In this document: positions 34,619 through 42,755 of the stretch, one piece after another
Numbering within the stretch: position 1 is the stretch's first letter
Layout: each line of letters starts with the position of its first letter
The notes under the pieces: model-generated
The model's input: only the letters and a program-made list of their open reading frames with translations
Databases searched by the model: none
What the model was told of the DNA's origin: nothing
Assembly: GCA_016302585.1 (NCBI GenBank)
Contig: JAEDNI010000009.1
Coordinates: forward strand, 1-46,270
Source of the DNA: Paludibacteraceae bacterium
Lineage (GTDB): Bacteria > Bacteroidota > Bacteroidia > Bacteroidales > Paludibacteraceae
Length of the DNA: 46,270 nucleotides
Direction of reading: 5' to 3'
Made by a program: the position numbers and the translations under genes

Positions 34619-35655
34619 TATCGGATGCGTATGCCGGTGATCGTGAAGGTTTGTCCGTCTATCTCTATGTATAACTGTCCGTTTCGGAGAACCTTGCGTA
34701 CAGGAGCGGTGGTCGAGACGTCGTCGAGGTCCTCTCCCTGCTGCTGTTTGCCTAAATTGAGTCCCACTAACACGGCATCGTGGTCGGAGTATTTGTAGTT
34801 ATATCCACCGGCAGTGTTGATGTGGTACACGCGTGCGCCTGTGACCTGCTCCGCCATCGTGCTATTCGCCATCGCGTGATCCAGAATGCCTTTCGTCCCT
34901 TTGTAGATATACGTGTAGGCCGTGGGGTCGAAGCGAACCAACTGCTCTTCATAACCCGCATTAATCAGGTTCTGGATAGGCGTCTCGTCCGTGTAGGCAT
35001 TCAAATCGCCCATAATGAGAATATCATCATCGCTTGTGACGTTATTCAGTTTCGAAATAAGATAGGAGGCATTCTGAATACGCGTGCTCTCACCATTGTC
35101 ACTACCGGAAGATTTAGCCTTGAAATGGTTCATGGAGAGCACGAATTTCTCGTGCGTGCTGTTTTCCTCGAAGGCTTGAATCCGCAGCCGTGCGCAGTAT
35201 TCGCCGGAGCGGTAAGGTGAGGTGTTGCTGCCTTGTGGCGTCACTTTGTCCGAGCGGTAGATATAGCCGGATTTGAGACCTTGGTAGTCCCCTGCAGAGG
35301 CGTGCGCATACAATCCGTCGGTGATGTAGGTATAGACATTCTCGCCGTAGATGGAATTCATGGCATCTACGATATAGCCCAAGATATCGTCATTGCGTTC
35401 TACTTCACAAATGGCAACGATATCGGCCTTCAGGGCCAGGAATGCGTTCGCTATCTTGTTGGTCTTGGTATCAAATTCATCCTGGTTATCGCACGAAGAG
35501 TTGGAGGCCTCGAAGTTAGTTAAATAGTTAGCTGCGTTTTGCGCCACTACCCGGAGACGTGCATCGCCTACGTCCGGAATATCAGCAGGACTGGTCCACG
35601 CAAAAATTTGTATACTCATCGCAATGAGTAAAAAGGTAATCAGATTTCGTTTCAT
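34618..35655 (-). CDS. secreted endonuclease/exonuclease/phosphatase-family protein
   Basis: This 345-residue protein has a signal peptide (MKRNLITFLLIAMSIQIFA) and an EEP fold. Active-site residues are present: Asn in VVAQNAANYL, Glu in VAICEVERND, the Asp-x-Asn pair in LIMGDLNAYTDE, and the final SDHDAVL. It is probably an exported DNase or phosphodiesterase. The C-terminus, KVLRNGQLYIEIDGQTFTI, resembles a short C-terminal motif on many exported Bacteroidales proteins (KVL..GQLYI..DG..Y) and may mark secretion. The start at 35655 overlaps the GT4 stop as ATGA. A nuclease within a glycan operon is unusual. Confidence 0.85.
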   Translation of the reverse strand: MKRNLITFLLIAMSIQIFAWTSPADIPDVGDARLRVVAQNAANYLTNFEASNSSCDNQDEFDTKTNKIANAFLALKADIVAICEVERNDDILGYIVDAMNSIYGENVYTYITDGLYAHASAGDYQGLKSGYIYRSDKVTPQGSNTSPYRSGEYCARLRIQAFEENSTHEKFVLSMNHFKAKSSGSDNGESTRIQNASYLISKLNNVTSDDDILIMGDLNAYTDETPIQNLINAGYEEQLVRFDPTAYTYIYKGTKGILDHAMANSTMAEQVTGARVYHINTAGGYNYKYSDHDAVLVGLNLGKQQQGEDLDDVSTTAPVRKVLRNGQLYIEIDGQTFTITGIRIR

Positions 35656-36788
35656 GATAATATAGTTTTTATGATTTCTTCTGTTTGTCGGCATTGCGCT
35701 TCGCGCGTGAACTCCTCTCTATGCACGCTTTGTTGATGCGTATAGCCTTTCTCTTTCCATTGTTTATATTGGCCTTGTATAAATGCCTTAATTTCTTCCT
35801 CATCTTCGGTCGCTATGCCGGCCTTCGTGTATGCGATAAGATCCGCTAACGCTCCTTTGTCGGAAGGCACACAGAGCACCGGTTTATTGCAACCCAAAGC
35901 CTCATAAAACTTCGTGGTCAGCATGCCGTGTGTCTCGGTACTTGTCAGTACTAACATGATACTGCTCTCCCGTACTGCCTCTCCTAACTGTTCGTGTGCG
36001 ATAGGTTCTTGCTGCGGTGTATGAATATCCAACAGGATGGAAGATGATTTACATGCCTCAATCACCCGCTTCACTTTCTCCAAACCGGCTTTCTGCCATG
36101 CGAAGAGACTGCCGATATACGATATCTTAAAGACCGTAGTGGGGGTGTCTGATGGATAGAACACTTGCTCGTCGAAGCCGTTATATACTACGGTGACCGG
36201 AACACGATGTTTTGTGATGGCTTGAATGAATTCGGCATGCCAAGGAGAAACAGTCGTGATGGCATTCGCTTGACGTAGCACGGCATTCCGGCGTCGTCTG
36301 TGAATGGTTCTATAGAACCCTCGGAAAGGCATCAAGAATCGAGACTGATGCTGATATTGATACCTTGAGTCATTCACTTGTTCTTCCAAGTCTCGAATAT
36401 CGCATACCAAAGGTATATTGAGTCGTCTGGCAATGCGTGCTGCAGCCCCTAAGGGAGAGTCATTGAAACTTGAACAAAGGACGAGATCATATGGCTCATT
36501 GCCGGATAGCCGATGAATAAACCGGCTCGCAAAAGCGCGATTATACCAGTCGGTCAACAATGTCCATATAGCCTTCGTCAGCCACTCAAGCGTGCCACCG
36601 TGATACATTCGAATCGTCTGAATGGGGTAGGCGTGCGTAAACGTCAGTGGCTTACCATCTTCCGTTAATAGGGTTACGCCGTATCCTTTTCGTGCCAAAT
36701 AATCGCATAGATAGCGCACACGCGGGAGATACCCGGGTGCTACCATCGGATCGGAAACAACTAATATGTTTGGCTTGCGGGTGCTCAT
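35652..36788 (-). CDS. GT4-family glycosyltransferase
   Basis: This 378-residue GT-B enzyme starts with NILVVSDPMVAPGYLPRVR. The N-terminal half contains the acceptor domain (CSSFNDSPLGAAARIARRLN, DIRDLEEQ), and the C-terminal half has VVYNGFDEQVFYP, YIGSLFAWQK and the donor loop THGMLTTKFYEALGCNKPVLCVP, where a Lys-x2-Glu replaces the usual E-x7-E. It overlaps both neighbours by 4 bases (ATGA), so its translation is probably coupled. The sugar and acceptor are unknown. Confidence 0.88.
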   Translation of the reverse strand: MSTRKPNILVVSDPMVAPGYLPRVRYLCDYLARKGYGVTLLTEDGKPLTFTHAYPIQTIRMYHGGTLEWLTKAIWTLLTDWYNRAFASRFIHRLSGNEPYDLVLCSSFNDSPLGAAARIARRLNIPLVCDIRDLEEQVNDSRYQYQHQSRFLMPFRGFYRTIHRRRRNAVLRQANAITTVSPWHAEFIQAITKHRVPVTVVYNGFDEQVFYPSDTPTTVFKISYIGSLFAWQKAGLEKVKRVIEACKSSSILLDIHTPQQEPIAHEQLGEAVRESSIMLVLTSTETHGMLTTKFYEALGCNKPVLCVPSDKGALADLIAYTKAGIATEDEEEIKAFIQGQYKQWKEKGYTHQQSVHREEFTREAQCRQTEEIIKTILS

Positions 36789-37924
36789 TTGATCAAGGCC
36801 AATATCTTCGGATATAAGGCGCGGTGATAAGACTCGCCTGCAAAATTGTTATTATGCCACAGCAGACATAAATCGCCGTGGTGTAATTTAACCTTCGCAA
36901 TCAAGCGCTCACATAAGAAGTATGCCTCATCTTCTGTTAGATGCATATACTTACTCAATGTGGTATCCATCACCATTAGCGGATGCAACGTAAGGTTCGT
37001 TAACTGCATCGTCTTCGGATTAATCCATCTCACAGCGCGGCACGTCTGCAGACGGAATCCGGCTTGGTCCGCAAAACCCATCGTGAAATCATCGGAATAA
37101 CCCGCATCTGCCAGACGCTGCATCTGTTCTATGGAGCAGCGTAAGTAATGGGCGCGGTACATCTTACTATACTCAATAGCCGGTATAGAACCGTAGTAAC
37201 TGCCATGCACACCAAGATAGACATTGTTATGACGAAGCATGTGCTTCAAGCGTCTCCAGTCAAGTCCGTGTAAGCAGTATTGTGGATAATCATACCCTCT
37301 CCCGCGAGTGCGCTTAACAAAATAGATTGGCTCTGCTTTCTTTACTTGACGGTCTTGCTCGAGAATCCATGGAAAAGTGTACAAAGGGTCTTGGTGAATA
37401 TCCCGTAACGCAGCCCAAACCGCTTTCCCCTCTCCACGTCGCAAACCACCTAACGCACCGCGAAGATGACGATATTGACTAATCGCATCGATGTCATGCG
37501 TCAAATAAACATGATGAAATCCGCTTTCCGGTAATGGCATGTTCAGTTGCTTTAATACCAAGCGTGCGTACTCGTCCAAGCGAGGAATTTGCAAGCGACT
37601 CTTTTGATTTAACATCGAAAAGGCTGCTAAGAATCGTCCGTGTTCATCGCGTTGTGTGTTGAGTATTTCTTCCGCACGAGACGTGAAGAAAAAGACAGCG
37701 TACACGATATCTGTATGAATAATCGTCTTGCCCTTCGAGGGTTGCTCCACTTCCGGCTTTTTCAACTCAGGCAGAATAAGGTCCTGTCCTAAATGACCAT
37801 TTGGGACGATGATGACATCGTGTGTCTCCAACGCTTTCTCGTCCGCTGTGTAGGCTACACGGGCTGCGGCTTCGCTATCCCCGTAACACAGCCATTCAAT
37901 GATATAATCAATAACCTCTTTCAT
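36785..37924 (-). CDS. polysaccharide-deacetylase-like protein with DUF7033-type N-terminus
   Basis: This 379-residue cytosolic-looking protein has an N-terminal region of the DUF7033 type (residues 1-125) and a C-terminal NodB-like fold. The metal-site motif is VYLTHDIDA (THDID replacing the usual T-F-D-D), followed by VHGSYYGS and a final WHNNNF. Members occur in Bacteroidota exopolysaccharide and capsule loci and may deacetylate or bind glycan intermediates. No signal peptide is seen, so action on a cytosolic lipid-linked sugar is possible. A 31-base AT-rich gap (37925-37955) with repeated TTAACTC words separates it from the ABC-F gene. Confidence 0.75.
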   Translation of the reverse strand: MKEVIDYIIEWLCYGDSEAAARVAYTADEKALETHDVIIVPNGHLGQDLILPELKKPEVEQPSKGKTIIHTDIVYAVFFFTSRAEEILNTQRDEHGRFLAAFSMLNQKSRLQIPRLDEYARLVLKQLNMPLPESGFHHVYLTHDIDAISQYRHLRGALGGLRRGEGKAVWAALRDIHQDPLYTFPWILEQDRQVKKAEPIYFVKRTRGRGYDYPQYCLHGLDWRRLKHMLRHNNVYLGVHGSYYGSIPAIEYSKMYRAHYLRCSIEQMQRLADAGYSDDFTMGFADQAGFRLQTCRAVRWINPKTMQLTNLTLHPLMVMDTTLSKYMHLTEDEAYFLCERLIAKVKLHHGDLCLLWHNNNFAGESYHRALYPKILALIK

Positions 37925-37955
37925 TAACTCTTTAATTCATTAACTCCTTAAACTT

Positions 37956-39773
37956 TCACTCTTCACTCAGTATTTCCCATTCGTATAGTTTCTGTTCTAT
38001 CTGATGTTTGATGGTTTCGTACTTCTGAAAGTTCTCCGTAGTCTGATTTTCTGTAATAGCCAGTAATTGTTCCATCCGGCTCTGCTGTGCTTCCAAAGAA
38101 GCGATTGCTTCCTCCACCTCGGCAATCTGTTTCTCTTTCTTCCTTCGCTCAGCTGCTGCGGCTTTCTGTGCCGCATAAGAAATTGCGCCTTGCGTAATAC
38201 CGACGTTAGCCTCGACCGTCGTTTGACCGTCGTTTGACCGTCGGGATTGAGTGCTATCCGACACGGGATTTTTGCGTTCCAGTTCTTGTAGTGAACTGAT
38301 TTTTTTCGCCCTCAGGAAGTCGTATATGCCACCGAGGTGCTCTTTGACGCGTCCTCCACCGAACTCATACACTTTGGAAACGAGTCCGTTGAGAAAATCG
38401 CGGTCATGGCTGATACAGATAAGCGTGCCGTTGAAATCCTGCAGCGCCGCTTTGAGCACGTCTTTGGACTGCATGTCCAAGTGGTTCGTCGGCTCATCCA
38501 GAATAAGCAGGTTGCATGGTTCCAATAACAGGCGAATCATAGCCAGCCGGCTTCGTTCGCCTCCGGAGAGCACTTTCACTTTCTTGTCGGAAGCCTCTCC
38601 GCCGAACATGAAGGCACCGAGAATGTCACGTATCTTAGTCCGGATGTCTCCTACCGCTACGTAGTCAATTGTCTCGAATACGGTGAGGTTTTCGTCCAGC
38701 AGAGCCGCCTGGTTCTGCGCGAAATAGCCGATTTTGACATTGTGCCCGATTTTGAGCGACCCCATATAGTCCAGTTGGCCCATGATACACTTGACGAGCG
38801 TAGTCTTTCCTTCGCCGTTCTTGCCCACAAACGCTACTTTCTCACCCCGCCGGATGGTGAAAGTAACGTCGTGGAAGACATTGTGGGAACCGAAATCCTT
38901 GCGCAGGTCCTCGATGATAATCGGAAAATCGCCGCTTCTGGGCGCAGGCGGGAAACGCAGGTTAAGCCGGCTGGTGTCTTCCAAATCCACTTCCAAACGC
39001 TCTAATTTCTCCAGCTGTTTGATGCGGCTTTGAACTTGAACTGCCTTGGTCGCCTTATAGCGGAAGCGTTCAATGAATTCCTCCGTGTCTTGAATCATCT
39101 TCTGCTGGTTCTGATAGGCTCGCACCTGTTGTTCATGTCGCTCCTTGCGCAACTCAACGAATTTGCTGTAATTGACGTTGTAATCGTATATCCGGCCAAG
39201 TGTAATCTCAATTGTACGGTTGCATACATTATCAATAAACGCGCGGTCGTGGCTGACCATAAGCACGGCGCTTGGGCTACTTTTCAGAAAATTCTCCAAC
39301 CATTGGATGGACTCGATATCCAAGTGATTGGTCGGCTCGTCCAATAGCAGTAAATCCGGATGACTCAATAATATTTTCGCCAATTCGATACGCATGCGCC
39401 AACCTCCGCTGAATTCACTGCACGGCCGGTCGAAGTCTTTGCGCTCAAAGCCCAAACCGATGACTGTCCGGTCCATCTCCGCTACAAAGCGTGCCTCATC
39501 TTCGTGTGCAACCAGCATCATCTCTTCCCGTAGAGTACGGTCGTCGTGAAAAAGCATCACTTGCGGCAAGTAACCGATCGTCATGTCGGTTTCCTTGGCA
39601 ATGCGACCGCTCGTTGGTTGGTATTCTCCCGCAATAAGACGAAGCAAGGTCGTTTTGCCCGCACCGTTCTTACCCACCAAGGCTATCCGTTCCTTGCGGT
39701 TGATGAGGAACGTGATGTCATCCAGCACAGGGCGGGATGAGAACTCCATCGATATGTGATCAATTGTCAGCAT
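37956..39773 (-). CDS. ABC-F family ATPase
   Basis: This 605-residue cytosolic protein has two ABC ATPase domains and no membrane helices. Domain 1: GKNGAGKTTLLRL, FSGGWRMR, LLLDEPTNHLD; domain 2: GKNGEGKTTLVKC, LSGGERSRL, LILDEPTNHLD. A long linker between them (residues about 220-285) and a C-terminal coiled coil (residues about 535-605) fit the ribosome-associated ABC-F group (Uup/EttA-like). The linker before the coiled coil contains an 11-bp tandem DNA repeat. It overlaps the WecA-like gene by 14 bases. It is probably translation-related and hitch-hikes in the glycan operon. Confidence 0.92.
   Translation of the reverse strand: MLTIDHISMEFSSRPVLDDITFLINRKERIALVGKNGAGKTTLLRLIAGEYQPTSGRIAKETDMTIGYLPQVMLFHDDRTLREEMMLVAHEDEARFVAEMDRTVIGLGFERKDFDRPCSEFSGGWRMRIELAKILLSHPDLLLLDEPTNHLDIESIQWLENFLKSSPSAVLMVSHDRAFIDNVCNRTIEITLGRIYDYNVNYSKFVELRKERHEQQVRAYQNQQKMIQDTEEFIERFRYKATKAVQVQSRIKQLEKLERLEVDLEDTSRLNLRFPPAPRSGDFPIIIEDLRKDFGSHNVFHDVTFTIRRGEKVAFVGKNGEGKTTLVKCIMGQLDYMGSLKIGHNVKIGYFAQNQAALLDENLTVFETIDYVAVGDIRTKIRDILGAFMFGGEASDKKVKVLSGGERSRLAMIRLLLEPCNLLILDEPTNHLDMQSKDVLKAALQDFNGTLICISHDRDFLNGLVSKVYEFGGGRVKEHLGGIYDFLRAKKISSLQELERKNPVSDSTQSRRSNDGQTTVEANVGITQGAISYAAQKAAAAERRKKEKQIAEVEEAIASLEAQQSRMEQLLAITENQTTENFQKYETIKHQIEQKLYEWEILSEE
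38214..38243. repeat. 11-bp tandem repeat in the ABC-F gene
   Basis: GACCGTCGTTT occurs at 38214-38224 and 38225-38235, with a partial third copy at 38236-38243 (GACCGTCG). It encodes part of the Ser/Arg/Thr-rich linker before the coiled coil. Because 11 is not a multiple of three, copy-number change would shift the reading frame and drop the C-terminal coiled coil. Confidence 0.7.
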
Positions 39774-40845
39774 TCTGTCCGTATAGTTTTTTATTCAGTA
39801 CGCGCCATAGAATTAGCGTTAAAATCGTCGCCAAAGCAAAATCTGCAAATAACAATAACCATATATTCCAGTTTCGCCCTAAAATAGCTAAGCCAATGAA
39901 GAGCAGGCTGACGCTTAACAATACACCGGTCGTCTGAAGGTGATTTAAACCTGTGCGCAGAAGCAAGTGATGAATATGATTCTTATCCGGCGCAAAGGGA
40001 TTACGGTGTTGCTTGATGCGGGTGAGGCTTACGCGAATCGTATCGAAGATAGGGATAGTCATCACGCAGATAGCTACTGCCGGCGCAGCGCTCATATGAT
40101 AAACCTCCGGCACTACATGATACGCATTCTGCTCGCAGAAACGGAAGACAAACGCCGTTAACAGATACCCTAATAGCAAACTGCCCGAATCGCCCATGAA
40201 TATCTTACCTCGATGACCAAACACATTGTAGATGAAGAACACCGCCAGCGAACCGATCATACAAATCGCTAATATTGACCAACTGGTAGAACCCACCAGC
40301 CCGAAATAGATAGCGAAGAAAAGGCAGTATAGGATACCCAAACCGCTCGCCAAACCGTCAATACCGTCAATCAAATTGATCGCGTTAATGATGGCTATCA
40401 GTACAAAGAGCGAGATGAGATAACTCGGTATGATACCTATTTCACCTATACCGAAGATGCCATGAAGATGCGTGAGTCGCAAGTTCCCGAACCCAATCAA
40501 GGCTATACCTGCCAAAGTCTCGCCTAACAACTTGGCTAAGGGGGTGAGTACTAATACATCATCAATAAAACCAATGACCATGATGGCTGCAATGCCGATC
40601 AGAAAAAACTGGTTGCTGGTCAACTGCGAATAGTCAAACAACAGGTAAGACAGCATCACGCTGAAATAGATATCCAATCCGCCGATGTTGGGAACTTCGC
40701 CGGTATGACTCATTCGTTTATTGGGGCGCACAACGAAACCTTTCGCCTTGGCGATGCGAAGTACGACAGGCATGCCGAGCCAGCCCAATAAGAAACTGAC
40801 AAAACCGATTAGATAACTATGTTCGATAAAAAACGCTTGTATCAT
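39760..40845 (-). CDS. WecA/MraY-family polyprenyl-phosphate sugar-phosphate transferase
   Basis: This 361-residue inner-membrane enzyme has about ten hydrophobic segments. It starts lipid-linked glycan synthesis by moving a sugar phosphate from a UDP-sugar to undecaprenyl phosphate. Family motifs: PNIGGLDI near the N-terminus, GFIDDVL (Asp-Asp site), NLIDGIDGLA (the magnesium-binding segment), GDSGSLLLGY and the cytosolic loop NPFAPDKNHIHHLLL. It resembles WecA more than MraY because of the HIHH motif. The start overlaps the dehydratase stop as ATGA. The donor sugar is unknown. Confidence 0.9.
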   Translation of the reverse strand: MIQAFFIEHSYLIGFVSFLLGWLGMPVVLRIAKAKGFVVRPNKRMSHTGEVPNIGGLDIYFSVMLSYLLFDYSQLTSNQFFLIGIAAIMVIGFIDDVLVLTPLAKLLGETLAGIALIGFGNLRLTHLHGIFGIGEIGIIPSYLISLFVLIAIINAINLIDGIDGLASGLGILYCLFFAIYFGLVGSTSWSILAICMIGSLAVFFIYNVFGHRGKIFMGDSGSLLLGYLLTAFVFRFCEQNAYHVVPEVYHMSAAPAVAICVMTIPIFDTIRVSLTRIKQHRNPFAPDKNHIHHLLLRTGLNHLQTTGVLLSVSLLFIGLAILGRNWNIWLLLFADFALATILTLILWRVLNKKLYGQNADN

Positions 40846-42755
40846 TGTGGATCTAATTGCTCATAAATGGAATTGTTACTAATGTATTCCGGCACAATCT
40901 GCTTCATTATCTTAACAGTTGTGAACGGTTTAGCCATGCGACTTGTCTCAATTAACTTGTCTATCGCTTGACTTACTTCATCGAATTCAAACTCTCTTAC
41001 GCGAGCTACCATGATCTTTTGGTTACTCGTCGGTATGGTAATTTCTTTCTGGTTTAGCAGTTCCTCGTATAATTTCTCGCCGGGACGCAGACCCGTGAAG
41101 ACAATCTGAATATCCTTCTCCGGAATATAACCCGCCAAACGAATCATGTTACGCGCCAGATCCAGTATCTTAACCGGCTTACCCATGTCAAATACAAATA
41201 TTTCACCGCCCTCTCCTAACGTACTGGCTTCCATCACCAAACAACAGGCTTCCGGAATAGTCATGAAATAGCGAATGATATCCGGATGAGTTACGGTCAA
41301 CGGACCTCCTGCCGCAATCTGTTTGCGGAAGAATGGTATGACTGAACCATTGCTGCCCAATACATTGCCGAAACGGGTCGTGATGAACTTCGTGCAGTTG
41401 GGGTCGGAGGCCTGTAATTTACGGAAAAGCGACTGTACGTATATCTCCGCAATACGTTTACTTGCGCCCATGATATTTGTCGGATTAACCGCCTTATCCG
41501 TAGAAATCATTACAAAGCGCTGTACACCGTATTTAACAGCTAAGTCCGCCATGTTCTTCGTCCCTAACACATTCGCCTGAATAGCCTCATTCGGATAACT
41601 CTCCATCAAAGGCACATGTTTGTATGCTGCGGCGTGATAAACGACGTCAGGACGCATCTCATTGTATATCTGCTCGATACGCTCGCGATTGCGCACGTCC
41701 GCAATAATAGGTATGAAACGGGAATCCGGATAGTTGGCATGCAAATCTAACACCAAATCATGCAGAGGCGATTCGGCGATGTCTAACAGAATCGTCACTT
41801 GCGGCTCATATTTCTGTATCTGACGAACTAACTCACTTCCGATACTACCTGCAGCTCCGCTTACCATCACTACGCGTTGGTGGATAATTTGACGCACGTT
41901 CTCCGTGTTTACTTCAATCTGTGGACGCTCCAACAGATCTTCAATCTTAATCGCATCAATTCGACCAATACGCATCGCGTCTATTGCCTCGACGTTGTCG
42001 AACTGCGTGAAGTACGGGGTCGTTAAGATACGAATGTTATGGTTGATAAAAACCTGTAAGTCTTTCGCCGGATTAATCATACGCATCTTCATCGGCGATA
42101 CAATGACATGTTTAATCCCGCGTTTCTCCATCCAGCGAAATAGACTCTCATCCAACGGCCACACGCGCAGACCTGCCAACGCATATCCGCGACGTTCATC
42201 AGGTTCGGTGATGAATCCTAATGGACGATACGGACTGTTTCCGGCCGAGCTGAGCATTTTCGCTATCGCAACACCTGCAGCTTGCGTGCCGTAAATCATC
42301 ACCGGAGGATTTCCCTGGCTTCGCTCAAAAGTATCATTCAACGTCTTAACGCCTACGCGTAGCGAGAAAAGCAATACAAACGAAATGGGAACATAGACGG
42401 CAATAACCGTGTTCATGAGCGGATGTTCTCCAACCACATGGTCCATGACGAGATTAACAACTATCAGTACGAGTCCTGTCGAGATATTCGATAGCAGAAC
42501 CTTGATCGTATCGACAAACGTCGAATAGCGAATGATTCCCGAATATGTCTGGAAAATGCAGAAGAATGCCAACTGCACAGCCATGATAATCAAGAACTGC
42601 ACACCGAAGGATATCGGCTGAAGGTCTAAATTCCCGTAGTGAAAGAATCCGCTACCGATCCACACGCTTAACCAGAAAGCGATGCTGCAGAGTAGCAAAT
42701 CCATCATCAATACTCCCCAACGGGGAAGATAATCCTTTAAAATACTATTTCGCAT
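40842..42755 (-). CDS. FlaA1/CapD/PglF-like UDP-sugar dehydratase or epimerase
   Basis: This 637-residue membrane-bound protein has four N-terminal transmembrane helices (residues about 12-120), a CoA-binding-like region (residues about 145-265) and an extended SDR domain. The NAD site is VSGAAGSIGSELV, followed by DVRNRE, YHAAAYKHVPLME, the STDKAVNPTN and GASKRIAE segments with the catalytic region, and TRFGNVLGSNGSVIPFF. Members make UDP-4-keto-6-deoxy sugars or C5/C4 epimers as the first step of modified N-acetylhexosamine glycans. It precedes the WecA-like gene and overlaps the end of uvrA by 11 bases. Confidence 0.9.
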   Translation of the reverse strand: MRNSILKDYLPRWGVLMMDLLLCSIAFWLSVWIGSGFFHYGNLDLQPISFGVQFLIIMAVQLAFFCIFQTYSGIIRYSTFVDTIKVLLSNISTGLVLIVVNLVMDHVVGEHPLMNTVIAVYVPISFVLLFSLRVGVKTLNDTFERSQGNPPVMIYGTQAAGVAIAKMLSSAGNSPYRPLGFITEPDERRGYALAGLRVWPLDESLFRWMEKRGIKHVIVSPMKMRMINPAKDLQVFINHNIRILTTPYFTQFDNVEAIDAMRIGRIDAIKIEDLLERPQIEVNTENVRQIIHQRVVMVSGAAGSIGSELVRQIQKYEPQVTILLDIAESPLHDLVLDLHANYPDSRFIPIIADVRNRERIEQIYNEMRPDVVYHAAAYKHVPLMESYPNEAIQANVLGTKNMADLAVKYGVQRFVMISTDKAVNPTNIMGASKRIAEIYVQSLFRKLQASDPNCTKFITTRFGNVLGSNGSVIPFFRKQIAAGGPLTVTHPDIIRYFMTIPEACCLVMEASTLGEGGEIFVFDMGKPVKILDLARNMIRLAGYIPEKDIQIVFTGLRPGEKLYEELLNQKEITIPTSNQKIMVARVREFEFDEVSQAIDKLIETSRMAKPFTTVKIMKQIVPEYISNNSIYEQLDPQ

